Assembly (NCBI GenBank): GCA_021443065.1
Contig: JABUUR010000431.1
Location: 1 to 5,533, forward strand
Length of the DNA: 5,533 nt
Origin: Fibrobacter sp.
GTDB taxonomy: Bacteria > Fibrobacterota > Fibrobacteria > Fibrobacterales > Fibrobacteraceae
Direction of reading: 5' to 3'
The notes under the pieces are model-generated. The model did no database searches. It had not been told where the DNA came from and saw only the letters and a list, made by a program, of their open reading frames with translations. Positions 5,387 to 5,533 of this stretch are shown piece after piece. Each line of letters opens with the position of its first letter. Position 1 is the stretch's first letter. Made by a program: the position numbers and the translations under genes.

Positions 5387-5495
5387 GGGAGATCCCGGCT
5401 CGGAGGCCGGGATGACAGTGTGGGGAGAGATTCCGGATCAAGCCCGGGATGACAGTGTGGGGAGAGATTCCGGATCAAGCCCGGGATGACAGAGT
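5387..5495. repeat. Three tandem units of a 35-37 bp palindromic repeat
   Basis: Units lie at 5387-5421, 5422-5458 and 5459-5495. The last two differ at one base of 37. All share CCGGGATGACAG. Each folds: unit 1 has perfect 8-bp arms ATCCCGGC / GCCGGGAT (5392-5399, 5406-5413) around TCGGAG; units 2 and 3 have ATTCCGG / CCGGGAT with one G-T pair around ATCAAGC. Elements of this ATCCCGG...CCGGGATGACA type are dispersed in intergenic DNA of several bacterial genomes (family knowledge). Function is unknown; as RNA they would form a row of hairpins. Confidence 0.85.
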
Positions 5496-5533
5496 GTCGA
5501 GAGGACAACGCAAAGGCGCTATCTGCTAAATAC
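5496..5533. other. Right edge, nothing recognised
   Basis: The last 38 nt show no start with a ribosome binding site, no hairpin and no repeat unit. TCTGCTAAATAC at the very end has a weak -10 look, but the flanking DNA is outside the window. Confidence 0.3.

Noticed and set aside
5387..5495. Possible CRISPR array
   Set aside because: The units abut with no unique spacers and there are only three; they are palindromic intergenic repeats.

Overview
The window most resembles a Fibrobacter-like (Fibrobacterota) chromosome. This assignment is an inference. It rests on a lipoprotein with a Ser/Lys/Asp-rich linker after the lipidated Cys, an envelope protein joining thrombospondin type-3 calcium repeats to an OmpA-like domain, TTTTCTAAATT / TTTCTATATT promoter-like motifs, and a short palindromic 'CCCGGGATGACA' repeat. 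The genes have moderate GC, while 5005-5386 is strikingly AT-rich.

Layout. On the + strand, positions 1-576 hold the 3' part of a TSP3/OmpA-like envelope protein gene. It is followed after 64 nt by slyD (641-1234), an FKBP-type prolyl isomerase and metallochaperone with an unusual Cys-rich tail. A bidirectional hairpin terminator (1308-1341) separates slyD from three minus-strand genes converging on it. In transcription order these are a dnaA-family gene (5004-3535), an atypical short-chain dehydrogenase (NAD-dependent epimerase/dehydratase family, 3532-2654, only 2 nt after dnaA), and a secreted lipoprotein (2587-1361). From 5005 to 5386 lies an AT-rich stretch with a near-consensus DnaA box, direct repeats, a 17-bp palindrome, a sigma70-like promoter facing right and one doubtful small ORF. 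The right end carries three units of a 35-37 bp palindromic repeat.

How the genes relate. slyD and the OmpA-like gene are ordinary folding and envelope functions. The most notable item is the DnaA homologue. It keeps all four domain regions, Walker A/B and the sensor II Arg. However, it carries about 17 extra residues between sensor I and box VII, and at the box VII arginine-finger position it has Pro. Its DNA-binding signature is also altered (DYAT for DHTT). It is followed by an epimerase instead of dnaN. It is therefore either a strongly diverged main initiator or a DnaA paralogue with another role; the window alone cannot decide. No mobile element, CRISPR array, tRNA or rRNA was found.
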